From the NCBI RefSeq assembly GCF_013426205.1, contig NC_089427.1:2046001-2110000 (forward strand): DNA of 64,000 nt, given 5' to 3'. Shown here piece by piece: positions 48,887 through 60,044 of this stretch. The position numbers and the translations under genes are program-made. The notes beneath the pieces were generated by a model. It was not told the DNA's origin and made no database searches. It worked only from the letters and a program-made list of their open reading frames with translations. Each line of letters opens with the position of its first letter. Position 1 is the first letter of the stretch. Origin of the DNA: Metarhizium brunneum. Its lineage: Eukaryota > Ascomycota > Sordariomycetes > Hypocreales > Clavicipitaceae.

Positions 48887-51800
48887 ATGACTTCTGGCCG
48901 AAAGCGAAAGCGTCATGAGCGAGACGCGTCAAATTCGGACAACGGCGTCGTGGCTTGTGACGGGCCCGTCAGGAGGGATCTCCTACGACACGCTTATGCT
49001 ACCGTATTGACTCTGCGGGAGTATGCCTTGCTCAAGCTTCCAAGCAGCTCCAGACTGCGTCGAAAAAAGATCAGTTCCCTCGGCAAGGGTAATTCCGTCA
49101 GTGAACTGGAAGCAGCCGTTTCCGAATTTCTGGATTCGACATTAATCTGCGACTCCAAGGCCATTTTGCAGACCGATAATGCCCTTTACGCACAGTGGTT
49201 GTCATTTTCGCAAAATGGAGACGAGTCGCATGTGACTATATCGGGTGACTTGCCCGCATCCGAGAACACGCTATCAGAGGTTTGTTTCATTGGGCCTCAC
49301 CGAACCTTTGGAGTTGTACTGTTGCTGAGTTGCTGATTGGGCGGGCTAGCTTGTGGACTTTGCCATATGGTCCCTTTTCAATAGGCAGAAGACGCCAGGT
49401 GCATGGCCGAAACACCTTCTCTGCGATGGATACCGTAAACGAACCAAAGAGGGTGATCCTCAAAACACTTCCATCCCAGGTGTGTGGAGGGAGTATCCGA
49501 ATCATCACGCTGCGGCCTTGAGACGACAGCCTTGGCCGCAGGTGCTGGCATTGCTGGGTCATTCGGGACAGAGAGTCATGGTTGATCTTCTCATTGAACG
49601 CTCCATTTTTGTGACAATTGACGCAGGAATTGGCAACTACTACCAGATAAGCGGTAAGTCAGGACGAACGGTGCGGTGAAATACGCAATTCTACACAGAG
49701 CCAGCCCTAACGTTGGCCAGGCATTCCCCTCTCCGAGTTGCAATTTGGCGGTAACCGTAGTAGCTCCAACGAGCCTCGCAAACCGTCAGACATCTCACTG
49801 GTAAGAAGCCGCATATTCTATGCCAGGCCAGTTCTCACAGCGCGCGGCCGGGTTCGGCATGGTTTCAAATCCATTCGTAAGTTGGCCCCCCTGCTTCTTC
49901 TCCAGCATTCTTGGAGAACGTCGCTTAATAGATTAGATGTTCTCAATCGGTGTTGCGCCGGCAAAGATGACGGGACGAGTCACCATGCCGAAAAAATGAA
50001 GGCGAGCACGACCAAGCTCACTATGTATATGTTTCCAAGACAGTTTGGGTTACACAATGTCTTCACTTCCAACGTGAACGTCTCGGAGACAGCGCAAAAG
50101 TTTCAAGACTACACCTCGCGGGAGGAGGAGATCAAAGAGTTTACCAAAGATCCTAAACATTGCTCAAAGAATGGGACACCAAGGCTGCCCAAGCGTCTAA
50201 GGGGGGAAGCCTGGCGCCTCGTTCAGAGACTTCAGATACTCCATAGCCGCTGTTCATACGAAGAACTTCTAAGACACTACTGCCCTTCTCAGATTGGCGG
50301 ATCGCGGGCCCATGAATCCTCTTTTCCGCTGGACGAAAGATCCCAGGTGACGGACCTTGGCAAAGGGCAACGCAGAATAGAGCCGCCAGCCCCTGTTGCG
50401 ACCAACGACCGTCAGCAGATAATCCCGACGCCCAAGCCGCCGCTGGGTGGCTTTCAATCCAACTCAGTGGTTAAATTAGCGACTTCATCCTCTCAGGTAT
50501 CTGCATTTTGCCAGGCAGCTCTGACACATATCGTGCCCAACGATTTCTGGGGCACAGGTGAAACCCTTTTCCACAACAAGGCCATGTTCCTTCGCAGCGT
50601 CGACCACTTTATCAGACTTCGGCGATTTGAGACCATGACCTTGCACGAAATATACCAAGGGATGAAGGTATGCTTGTATACTGCATGCGGTGAGATGAGA
50701 ATTAACCTATTGGCGCTAGACGGCTCACATCCCATGGCTACAACCTCCAGGCGTGGGGACCCAAAAAGCCGGCCTGACGGACATAAAGAAACGCTGCGAG
50801 CTCTTTTACGAATTTTTGTATTATTTATTCGATTCATTACTGATACCACTCATCCAAACAAACTTTTATGTCACAGAGTCCAACACCCACCGCTACCAAG
50901 TGTTTTATTTCCACCACGATGTTTGGCGCCGTATCGCAGAACCAACTCTGTCGGTTATGAAGTCGGACATGTTCGAGGAGATGACAATCACCAGCGCCAA
51001 TGAAATTCTTGAATCCAGGGATCTAGGATTCAGTCAAATTCGGCTGCTTCCCAAAGGACAAAAATTGCGACCAATTATGAATCTGCGCAGGAGACAACCA
51101 ACTAGAACAGGGGCCAAGGTTCTGAAGCGCAGCATCAACTCCTTTCTTGGGCCAGTCCACACGGCTTTGAAGTTTGAAAAGGTATGCATGATTGCCATCA
51201 GATCGGATTGCTGCAAAACAATACTTACTGGCTGTAGATGACGAACCCGCAACAACTAGCATCATCGCTGTTCTCCGTCAGCGACATGTATGCCAAACTC
51301 AAGATGTTTAAACTGTCTCTCCCCAGTGGATCGAGCCAATTGTTTTTCGCCAAGGTCGACGTCCAGTCCGCCTTCGACACCATCCCCCAAGACGCCATCA
51401 TACAACTCATGAAATCCATACCAAGCCAGCAAGGATACACCTTCACCAAACACGCAGAAGTGCAACCCGGCGAGCGGGCCATGATGGCACCAGAAAAGAC
51501 TGCCACCAAAGCAATTCGGCGATGGCACGCATCCGTCCTTGCTCGGGACATGCCACCGTTCGTGGACCGGCTCCGGCATGGCCTAGCAAGTAAGAAGAGA
51601 AACACTGTTTTTGTCGACCGCGTAGCGCTGGAAGGTTGGGATACGGAATCGCTTCTTTCCCTGTTAGCCGACCATGTTCAAAGAAATTTGGTCAAGATTG
51701 GCAAGAAGTATTACCGTCAGAAACGGGGGATACCGCAAGGTTCGGTTTTATCCTCGTTTCTGTGTAATTACTTTTATGCAGACCTGGAGAGAAAGCACTT

Positions 51801-52822
51801 GGGCTTTCTTCTGGGCCCGGATTGCTTATTGATGAGGCTCATTGATGACTTTTTGCTCATCACACTCGATAAGAACAAGGCTGTGCGGTTTGTCGAGACG
51901 ATGCATCACGGAGTTCCCCAGTATGGGGTGGAAGTCAGTCCCGGAAAGACGCTGGTCAATTTCGACATGCAGATTGATGGCAAACCCGTCTGCAAAGCTG
52001 GCACAACGGGATTCCCGTACTGCGGAACACGGATTGACGACAGGTCGTTGGACATTACCAAGGACGGGGAGGCGAAGGCTGCCATTTGTAAGCCGTCTAG
52101 AAACCTATTCTCAAAAAGAATCAGCTAACACGCGCAGGTGTGTCGAACTCATTGACAGTGGACTATGGACGATCAGCAGGGCAAAACTTTCAGAGAAAAG
52201 TTATCAGTGCGGAACCGTCCCCGAGTGCCGTTCCCTGTCATTGTCAGGCGCTAATGTTTTAAACAGATGCTTTCAAGATCCAGTCGCACCTCATGTTCTT
52301 TGATACATCGCACAATGCTCCACGGACTGTGCTTGATTCTTTGCGTGGTGCGTTTGCTGAGACGGCGCGCAAAATGTGGGCGTACATACGATGTTTGCCA
52401 AAGGGACGGCAGCCAAGTACGGCGCTGATTACTCGTATGTAGCACCATGACGATCCCCCCCGGTTTCTCTCTTCCTGTCAATATCTCTATCCTTCCCCGC
52501 TCCTCCCATTTTGTATTTCTTATTTTTTGTACTTGCGCTGCTGACATAATATAGGCACTATTTTGAAAGTTTCTGAAGTTGCATTTTCGATTATATCGAG
52601 CAAATCGAGAAAGTTGCGATATCCCGAGTATTCGTGTTGTATCCAAAAGGGACAAGTCATGAGGTACTTTCTGTTGCGTCGTACCGTTTGTGATGAATGA
52701 GACTAATCTGTGGCAGTGCTGCTAATGATGCCTTTTTGGACGTGCTAGGCAAGAAACAGGCTAATTACGGTCCTGTTATCGCATGGTTGAAGGCACAGAA
52801 TAAAAAGTCATCTGCCACGTGA
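48887..52822 (+). CDS. TERT: Telomerase reverse transcriptase
   Basis: Ten exons: 48887-49279, 49350-49653, 49721-49876, 49937-50667, 50720-51181, 51238-52087, 52138-52206, 52267-52434, 52555-52663 and 52717-52822. They sum to 1115 codons plus stop. The N-terminal TEN-like part includes VDFAIWSLFNRQKTPGAWP. The RNA-binding part carries HIPWLQPPGVGTQK and the T motif NFYVTESNTHRYQVFYFHHD. Motif 1 is KLRPIMNLRRR. Motif A is AKVDVQSAFDTI with D723, motif B' is RGIPQGSVLSSFLCNYFY, and motif C is LIDDFLLIT with D885 and D886, so the catalytic aspartate triad is intact. The C-terminal extension contains NSLTVDYGRSAGQNFQRKV and FKIQSHLMFFDTSHNAPRTV. TERT copies the telomerase RNA template onto chromosome ends in the nucleus. 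The last four exons are short (69-168 nt). The start ATG was chosen after an in-frame longer leader; MTSGRKRKRHERD resembles a nuclear targeting start. Confidence 0.95.
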
Positions 52823-52980
52823 CGGGTTACGGAGTGAGTGTCTAACTACAACTACCAGTATGATATGAGCCTACCTACCGGGCCTGTAATACGGAGTATG
52901 TATAATCAATCAATCTACCTATGAATAATGCTATCCGCTATGCAATGCTGTGGATGTCCGAAAAAAACAATCTTAATCGT

Positions 52981-54667
52981 CTATAACGCAATTCCAACTT
53001 CCCACCAGTGCTTCGCAGGATACCATTTCGGCAAATGATCCCGATCCCACCGCCACCAGTGATCCTCTGGATGTCCAAATCCCATATAGCGCAACGGTGA
53101 AATGGGAACCGGCTCAAACATCCACAGCCCGGTAGACGCCACATCATCTATGAAAAACGGCGCAGTCATGTAAAGCCAAGCAAGGCAGAACAGTCCATTG
53201 CCCAGCTGTCTAACAATTCTCGGCGAACTACCCATGGTTCTTCGCAAACAGAGAGCTAGTCGTTGCTGCAAAACGATCCCAATACCTTGCAGCAGGAAGA
53301 ACACCATTGATCGCCAAGGCTTGGTGTACGGAATCGAAGAAACACTCCCTGCCGCGTGCATGAGTCCCGACTGGAGGAAGGACGCGAATAAGCCGACTGC
53401 ATCGGCGGTCTGTGTGCCTCGCTTGATGTATCCATTTTGCAGGAGATATATGGATGGACCGAGAAATTCTAGCCTGAATGTCTGATGCCACCATGCACCC
53501 CACCATCCTGCTAGTCCACGGTTGAATATCTCTGACACGGAGCCAAACGTAGATGCATAGTGCCATAGGGCGGCGCGGGAAGGGAAGAATGTCTTCAAGA
53601 AGTAGTATTGGGCCACGTCGTTCAGATTGAACACGGCGTTGATGGCGGCCCATATCCCCACGAGGGACATGCATTCTCTGTAGAGGAGGAGCAGAGGTGA
53701 GTTGGGGTGAGGTATGTGCGGCCCGTGTATGAAGTAGGGATCCTTCATCATCTGGACAGAGAGAAGGTCGAGGATGAGGTAGCATGATGCGATGCGAGCG
53801 AGGCGGCTGGTTAGGAGCTGGGCTTCGCTGAGGGGGATGGCGTGGCCGCTTGGGGTCTTTTGAGGGATAGTGGTGATGCTGACGGGCGAGGAGTGCTGGA
53901 TGGGCCGCGGGATTGGCGGCCGCGGGATTGATGCTATGGCGTAGTTCCAGCCTGGATGGTTAGCCGCTTTCTTTGTACAAAAGTACGGAGTAGATGGGAT
54001 GTGATGAAAGGTCTCGGTAAGAATACGTACCTGCACCACGGAAACTGAGTGAGAGGTCGAGCGCCCAGCCTAGGCGGTCCAAGAATGTGCCCTTCTCTGG
54101 ATATGTCTGCCAGATATAATGATGCTCGTCCTTTTCCTTTTCGTCATTGGCTCCGTCGCAGTCGCCGTACGAGACTGCAACCGCGTTTTGCTTTCGTTGC
54201 CGTAGCCCATCCTCACCCACATGCTCATTATCCGCCTTCAGGTTCCCATTCTCAGCCTTCACAGTCTTCTTCCCAAGCTTGACCTTGATGACCCTTGCGG
54301 CGTCAAACTGCGGCCGCCTCCAAATCAGCAAATTCATCGTCAGTATAGTCCCCCAAGTCGCCATCAGCCCCACGACGTATGCACAGGCAAAATTAGTACT
54401 CGAGGCGGTTCGTGTGACATGGACATTGAAGCAAATGACAAATGCCATGACCAACCACCTCGTCTGGTACACCCACGGCCTCGAGGTATGCGGAATGGTC
54501 AGCCACAATGTAGGGACAACAGATGTCCCCAGGATACTAAACGGAATCAGCAGCGGCTTGGCTCGACCATCGTTCAGGGCGTCTAGAAACGCTGTGCGAT
54601 ATGCTGTGCGCACAGCAACGTCGAGGCGGTCCATAGCCGGAAGAGTCGTGAGGGTGATGGGATTCAC
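52981..54667 (-). CDS. Wax-synthase-like membrane-bound O-acyltransferase
   Basis: Two exons, 54667-54031 and 53951-52981, give 535 codons plus stop. The protein is multi-spanning, with hydrophobic helices spread through both exons. A hydrophilic loop rich in Lys, Glu and Asn lies at about residues 130-185. The second exon has ALWHYASTFGSVSEIFNRG, then GWWGAWWHQTFR, the conserved wax-synthase/MBOAT block with the presumed catalytic His, and later LMHAAGSVSSIPY. Family members transfer acyl groups from acyl-CoA to alcohols or secondary metabolites in the ER membrane; the acceptor here is unknown. The single intron holds a TACGGAGTA motif (53984-53992). The gene converges on TERT (158 bp between stops) and diverges from the Zn2Cys6 regulator gene. 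A second in-frame Met at residue 12 could be the start. Confidence 0.85.
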
Positions 54668-56828
54668 GGTTTGAGTGCAGCTGTGCTCATCGTACGTGGG
54701 AGTGTTATGGAAGACATGGAGCTCGACGGGGGGTGCTCCAATGTCTCAAAGGTGATGTGGTCGCGTGCATATAATTTTTTCTGGCCTTGAGCCTGCAGGT
54801 ACAAACTCCGTCGTGGGTGGCGGGTGGTGTTTTGTGAAAATTGACAAGGCGGTGTCCAGGCCAGTAGGGCATTAATTATGTCGGGATATCTCAGACTGCT
54901 TGATTGGGCACCAGGGATTCAAGCCTTATCTGTGGAAGGCAATGTGGACATTGCTTCGGAATGCAGTACTAGTCAATGTTGCACAATGACGTTTTGGATG
55001 GTTGAATGTTGACCATTCAATTACTTTATGCTTGGCGGTGCCGTAGTAGGTGGTCTCAGTTGCTGTACTCTGGACATCAATGGCGCACATGTACACCCAG
55101 CCAGTGTGTGTACGGATCGATCGACATGTACGCTCTGGCCGGAGTGTTGGAGGCGCAAATTTGCCAAAGTTACTGATGTCGCTAGCAGGTCCCGTGCCGC
55201 TGAATGTTGCTCGCTGAAGCTCAAAAGGGTCTGGCTCAAAAGACTGCGTCACCACGCTCATGAGGTCATGCATTCAATGTTGGCACCAGAGGTCACGCCT
55301 CAGCACTCGGCGTGAGGTTGCTGTCGATGGGGAGACTGAGTTGATTTCAGTTTAGCACCCCAGCATCCATGTACCTACCAAGAAAAGTGATGTCTGGGGT
55401 ACGTCCCGCGCAGATCAATGTGGCTGCGGCTGATTCCCACGTTTCGCGGTAACTATTTCAATCGGTTTCGTGGTGCAAGCCCGCTTTGACGTTCGGTGCC
55501 TTTCATCTCGAGCTGGGTCGTGTTTCGCATCAATGTGTATCCTCAGGTGGTTGTTGGTGGCGTCTGGTCCGTTCTCATTGTACGACTGTCAGCCAACACT
55601 TCAGAAGTTTTCAGCATGTGCGTAGGACGCTTGACTAACCATTCAGGGATGGAGTTTATTTCCAATCCACGTCAATGGATTACGGGCCAGTCAAAACTCG
55701 CTCGCCATGGCCGCCCTGCCTTACCCACAGGCCAACTTTATTTGCATATTCTTTCCTGCTGCCTGTGCACGGAGCCTGTGTGTGGCAAATGGTGTTGGCC
55801 TGTCATGGTGTTGAGGCTGGCAACCAACGTGTTTCTCCTAGGGCTGAAAGGTTCTCTGGTCATCCAGACGAGGCTAGCCAGTCTTTGGTGTTTGTCACAT
55901 TTTGAATTCTCCTTTTATTTGCCATTTTACACCAGCTCCCTTCTACATGTAGAATAAAAACGTCAAAGGTGACATCTAGCATTTGTCAGCATTTCCACAA
56001 ATACTCGTACTAGTCCATGAAGCTTGCTGAGGTTGTTAGAGACGTATCAGTGAGCACATCAGCGGCAGTTACCCTTGGTGTCGGTATAGGTTACGCACCG
56101 TGGTGCCTTGCATCCTGGAGGTGAAAGATGATCAATATCAACTGGCTTCCAATGTAGCAGAGGTTTGGTGTTCTGACTTCCATCTACTTCAGGAGATGTC
56201 CAAATCTGAAGCCTGGCACTAGGGGTCTTCCAGAGTCAGGCCACGTTGGTGGCTCCTTCCACGAACACTCCAACAACAGCATTTAGTCTCATCCCTGTGA
56301 GAGTACGGAGTAACGTGCGGGTTATCAAATCGTGGCTCTGCCAGCTAAGTACCTAGATTGACACTACTAAAAGTGGAGAACTCTCCTGGTAGTGCACGAG
56401 TGTGGTCTCTATCTCTCTTTGATGTATCACACAGGTCAAATCTCTTCCAGGGACGATATCCAACAGGAACTAAGAAATAAGCAAGTAAATACGTGCTATT
56501 TATTTATTATGATAAATAACGTACTTGTCATAATTCTTAATGCATTAATTAGTAGCGCCTTTAGCCAAAATACAAGTAACGATATACTTAATGAGGGTCA
56601 ATGCTCTGGAGCAGATTCAAAAGCTGACCTTGAGGTCCTGACTGAGAACTTACCACCCAAAGGGATCGCCACGCTCCACTGCATCTCCGGTACCACCACA
56701 AGGGCCCGCTGCGGGTTTGGCTTGTCAGCCCCGATCACCATCACATCACCCGCCACAGTACATATACGGACTTTATTCCGCCGTTCCTCTTCTCGCAAAA
56801 CAAAGGCACCTTGGGCCTGTATTCTTGA
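54668..56828. other. Divergent region between the MBOAT and Zn2Cys6 genes
   Basis: No gene supported. It holds TACGGAGTA at 56304-56312 and a distinctly AT-rich island at about 56490-56600 with the near-palindrome TTATTTATTATGATAAATAA (56499-56518). The 146-codon plus frame (56392-56832) crosses the island and ends at the regulator's start, so it is likely leader. Confidence 0.5.
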
Positions 56829-58318
56829 ATGACCATGGCGACGAAACTACCTCAAGAATCCAAGGCCGCTGGCACGCCCAAGCATCGTGCCTGTGATGAA
56901 TGCCGTGAGTTGCCTTGCAGCCCGTTGCTTCCCTCGTTCGGAGGCATACGTCGGAGACTTTTGTACGCTCACACAAGACAGGTACTCGGAAGTTGGCTTG
57001 TTCAAAGGATCCGACCGGATGTGAGAGATGCAAGAGGGAGGGTATTTCATGCGTCTACTCGCCCCAGAAGCCTATGGGACGGCCCCGAAAACGTCGCGCA
57101 ATAGAACAACCCGTCCCCGAGGATGCATCTACCGATGCCTCGCGGCCACAAGTGTTGCCTACCCCCAGAAGGGTGTCTTTTTCACTCTCCTCGCATCAAG
57201 ATCCCTTGGCCAATGCACACCTTGATTTTATGCCCCAGATCGACGATGAGCCGCTCAATTTCTTGGACATGTTGTCCAACAACCCTGGCGACAGTGACAC
57301 AGCTCACCTGTACCCGCTTCCACAAGAGCCGTACCTTTCCCTTTCAGGTCCCGGAGATGGCTCCTTGGGCAGTAACAGCTTTCAAATAGAATTCGGAGGC
57401 CTGGATATTCTTCAGGGCATCGATTTCAACGAGCCAGAGCCGACGAGAGGCAGCATATCCAAGCATATCAATGACTCCCTACACCAGTACGTGGCAGGCC
57501 AGATGCCGCGAGTCCAGGAGACACCGCCCTCTATATCAAGTGACGTTTCTAGCATAATCGAATCTCCCGAGCCACCACAAGCATCCACGAGCTCAAAACC
57601 TCTCCCCAATTCCACCTGCGGGTGTCTCTCATCGCTGTATCTAGCTTTAGACTCGTTGACGCGGCTGCCGTCTGACGTCCCCTCGGCCATGAGAGTCGCT
57701 CGAAACGCGACCAAAATCTCTCAAGATGTTCTCGGATGCCCCCATTGCTTTCAATATTTCTTCACAGACCCTCTACAGCCTCAGCCCGTACAATCGCTCC
57801 AAAATATGACGTGCCTGGGGGCTCTAGTCCCCTCGGCGTGCAACGCCTACGCCAGAATCATGGAAATGATTGACCGCGACGCCGACGCCGCACATGCTGA
57901 TGGCAAGGGGATATTTTTCTCCTTCAGGGAGTTTGGTGGCCTCTGGGGTCTTGTCATGGATGACCATGGAGGATGTGCGGCGTTGAAAGCAATCGACAAT
58001 AGGAATCTGGACCCGGATGTGTGGCGGGCGACGGTGCAATCAATCCTCAAACTTGACGTCTACGGGCTGGGTGGCAAGACTGGAGACGCGCTGCCCGGTA
58101 GACACGCCATCCTGGGCTTAAAAGATGTCATCAACGAGCTGGACAGGTCGACGAAACTGCGGCACCAGATAGTGGAGGACCTCATGGCGGCAGGCAAAAT
58201 GCCAAATCATTCCAGATATTATCTTCAATACAATGCGCCGGTTCCGCCGGAGCACAGAAACTGCACGAGGCTTGTGGAATCGGCCAGAGTAGCACTGAAT
58301 AACCTCAGTATCGGCTGA
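56829..58318 (+). CDS. Zn2Cys6 transcription factor, AflR-type
   Basis: Two exons, 56829-56904 and 56982-58318, encode 470 residues. The intron splits the zinc cluster between its second and third cysteines. The spliced cluster reads CDECR, then TRKLACSKDPTGCERCKREG and ISCVYSP, with spacing C-x2-C-x6-C-x6-C-x2-C-x6-C. A basic run GRPRKRR follows. Later, a Cys-containing block (CGCLSSLYLALDSLTRLPSD, and further VARNATKISQDVLGCPHC) resembles the AflR regulatory domain found in regulators of fungal secondary metabolism clusters. The acidic, Leu-rich middle could be an activation segment. It likely binds CGG-containing sites as a nuclear regulator. The second ATG (56835) has the better context (ACCATGG) and would remove two residues. 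No polyketide or terpene synthase is in the window, so the target set is open. Confidence 0.9.
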
Positions 58319-58823
58319 GGTTTAGCCGGCTCTGTGCGTGAATATGGGAGACATGCCTCGAGTCGTACCCAAAAGGAAGATGGCAGGGGACTGGGACCGG
58401 GGTAGTTTCTTTTTGTTTTTCTTGATTTTCAACAACACTTTAGAATGATGAATTCACGGATGTATGAAATACAAAACTGGCGTTCGAGAGGGACTGGGGG
58501 AGGGGCAACTCTACTTTTACCATCTTGGATGTCTAATACCAATCAGCACTGAGCGACAGTGTCGAGCAAATAAATAGCACGTCCAGATTCACTCGCAACA
58601 ACCTCGTACATGTTCAATCAAAACTCCACAAATCTATTCTCCTGAATGCTAGTTCCGAAAACTCCGAAAGCACATGCACCGTTCCATGCAGAGAATGTAC
58701 CTAATACAAAACGCCATGCATAAAATGCGGCCAAATAATCAACAACCAGACATGAAAAAATGGTTCAACCGCAACGTACACACCTCGTGACATTGCCCCC
58801 AATCTGCCCCCCAAAGACGCACG
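58319..58823. other. Convergent 3' intergenic region
   Basis: It holds the 3' ends of the Zn2Cys6 gene and the next leftward gene. T-rich and AT-rich sequence consistent with 3' UTRs; no gene seen. Confidence 0.6.
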
Positions 58824-59960
58824 TCATTCACCCTCATCCATGATGCCCAGCAAATCAAGCTCCGTCTTCACCAGTCTCTCAAACTCCTCCCTATCGATGC
58901 CGCTGGCCTTGGAGAGCATGTACAAGCTGCGTATGGTGCGCGAAACGTGCTGCTTCACGCCGAATTCATTCTGCTCTTGCTTGCCCGCCGTCTCCTCAAG
59001 CTTGGCGACGGTACGGGAGCCGTTAGACGAGGCGCTTGACTCGGGGCGTGGATGCTGCAGGGCAATCTCGGCGTTCGATACGTCCTGCTGGATGCCGCCG
59101 TTCTGATTCACTTCGGCAGCCGCAGGGTTCTGCTGAAAGCCCAGGGGACCCAACAGCTGCGCCGCCTGAGCCTCCTCGTCAGGGTCGTGGTTGTCCATGG
59201 CGGGCTGAACGTCGTCGTACTGCGCAAAGTAGTCGTCCTCAGCAGCTGATCGAGGACCATCTTGCTGGTGGTGGGAGGGGCGTGCGTCGCCGGTGTTTGG
59301 CGCGGGACTGCGATTGTTGGCTGGGGTTCGGGCGGGCGTTGCATCGTACCGCGCCCAGTAGTCATCGTCGTCTTCGTCGTCGTTGCCCCCCAGAGTAGAC
59401 TTTGCGGCCGTGCCATTTACCCGGAGCGTGTCTTTGCTCTTTGCTTCCTTGTCCTTGTACTGCTTCTCTGCTTCGGCGATGCTTGACGCGCCGCCAAACT
59501 GTGAGAACGGGCCAGGCCGCTCTGCAATAGTGACTTCGCCAATGCGCCAGCCATCGCCACCGCCCTCCTTGTCGTTGACGCAGTATACCAGGCGGAAGGC
59601 GAGACCTAGTTCCGGTAGGGCGACGAGGGCCTGCAGTGTCTCCTCGTCGAGCCTCCTGTAGTGTGTTTCCGAGTCGTAACCCCAATCGACCTCTACTTCG
59701 CCGGATACCGGGTGCGGCTCGAGGGTTGGGCCGCGAGCAATGTCAGCCAGCTTGGCTGCCTTGCTGGCGTCGTAGCAGAGGAGACGGAGCCATGGTTCAG
59801 TGCTGGAGGCGGAGAGGAGCTGGACTCGTTGGCGGAGGATGGGGGAGAGAAGAGGGAGGAGTTGGAGCGCCGGCTGGGTTGATGCTGCTGCGGCTGGGAG
59901 AGCTGGGAGAAGAGGGGCAAGGAGGGTTGCTTGGTCAGGGGGAGAGATGACGACGGCCAT
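58824..59960 (-). CDS. Hypothetical protein, probably conserved in fungi
   Basis: A single exon of 378 codons from an ATG at 59960 in ideal context (ACCACCATGG). The frame is open up to 60044 with an upstream Met that I consider leader. Residues 1-60 are Ala/Leu/Pro-rich and possibly helical. About residues 60-170 form a compact region with WLRLLCYDASKAAKLADIA, VDWGYDSETHYRRLDEETLQ and LGLAFRLVYCVNDKEGG. An acidic linker follows, with two similar repeats (DDYWARYDATPARTP and DDYFAQYDDVQPAMD). The last 70 residues look helical and charged (IRSLYMLSKASGIDREEFER, ending LLGIMDEGE). There is no membrane segment or signal peptide. I do not recognise a functional domain. The regular composition and length support a real gene. 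Confidence 0.8.
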   Translation of the reverse strand: MAVVISPPDQATLLAPLLPALPAAAASTQPALQLLPLLSPILRQRVQLLSASSTEPWLRLLCYDASKAAKLADIARGPTLEPHPVSGEVEVDWGYDSETHYRRLDEETLQALVALPELGLAFRLVYCVNDKEGGGDGWRIGEVTIAERPGPFSQFGGASSIAEAEKQYKDKEAKSKDTLRVNGTAAKSTLGGNDDEDDDDYWARYDATPARTPANNRSPAPNTGDARPSHHQQDGPRSAAEDDYFAQYDDVQPAMDNHDPDEEAQAAQLLGPLGFQQNPAAAEVNQNGGIQQDVSNAEIALQHPRPESSASSNGSRTVAKLEETAGKQEQNEFGVKQHVSRTIRSLYMLSKASGIDREEFERLVKTELDLLGIMDEGE

Positions 59961-60044
59961 GGTGGTGTCGTGACTCGTGAGGCTCTGAAGCCTGAAGTCG
60001 CGATGGTGTTTAGAGGAAGAGAGAGGAGATTCTTTGAAGCACAA

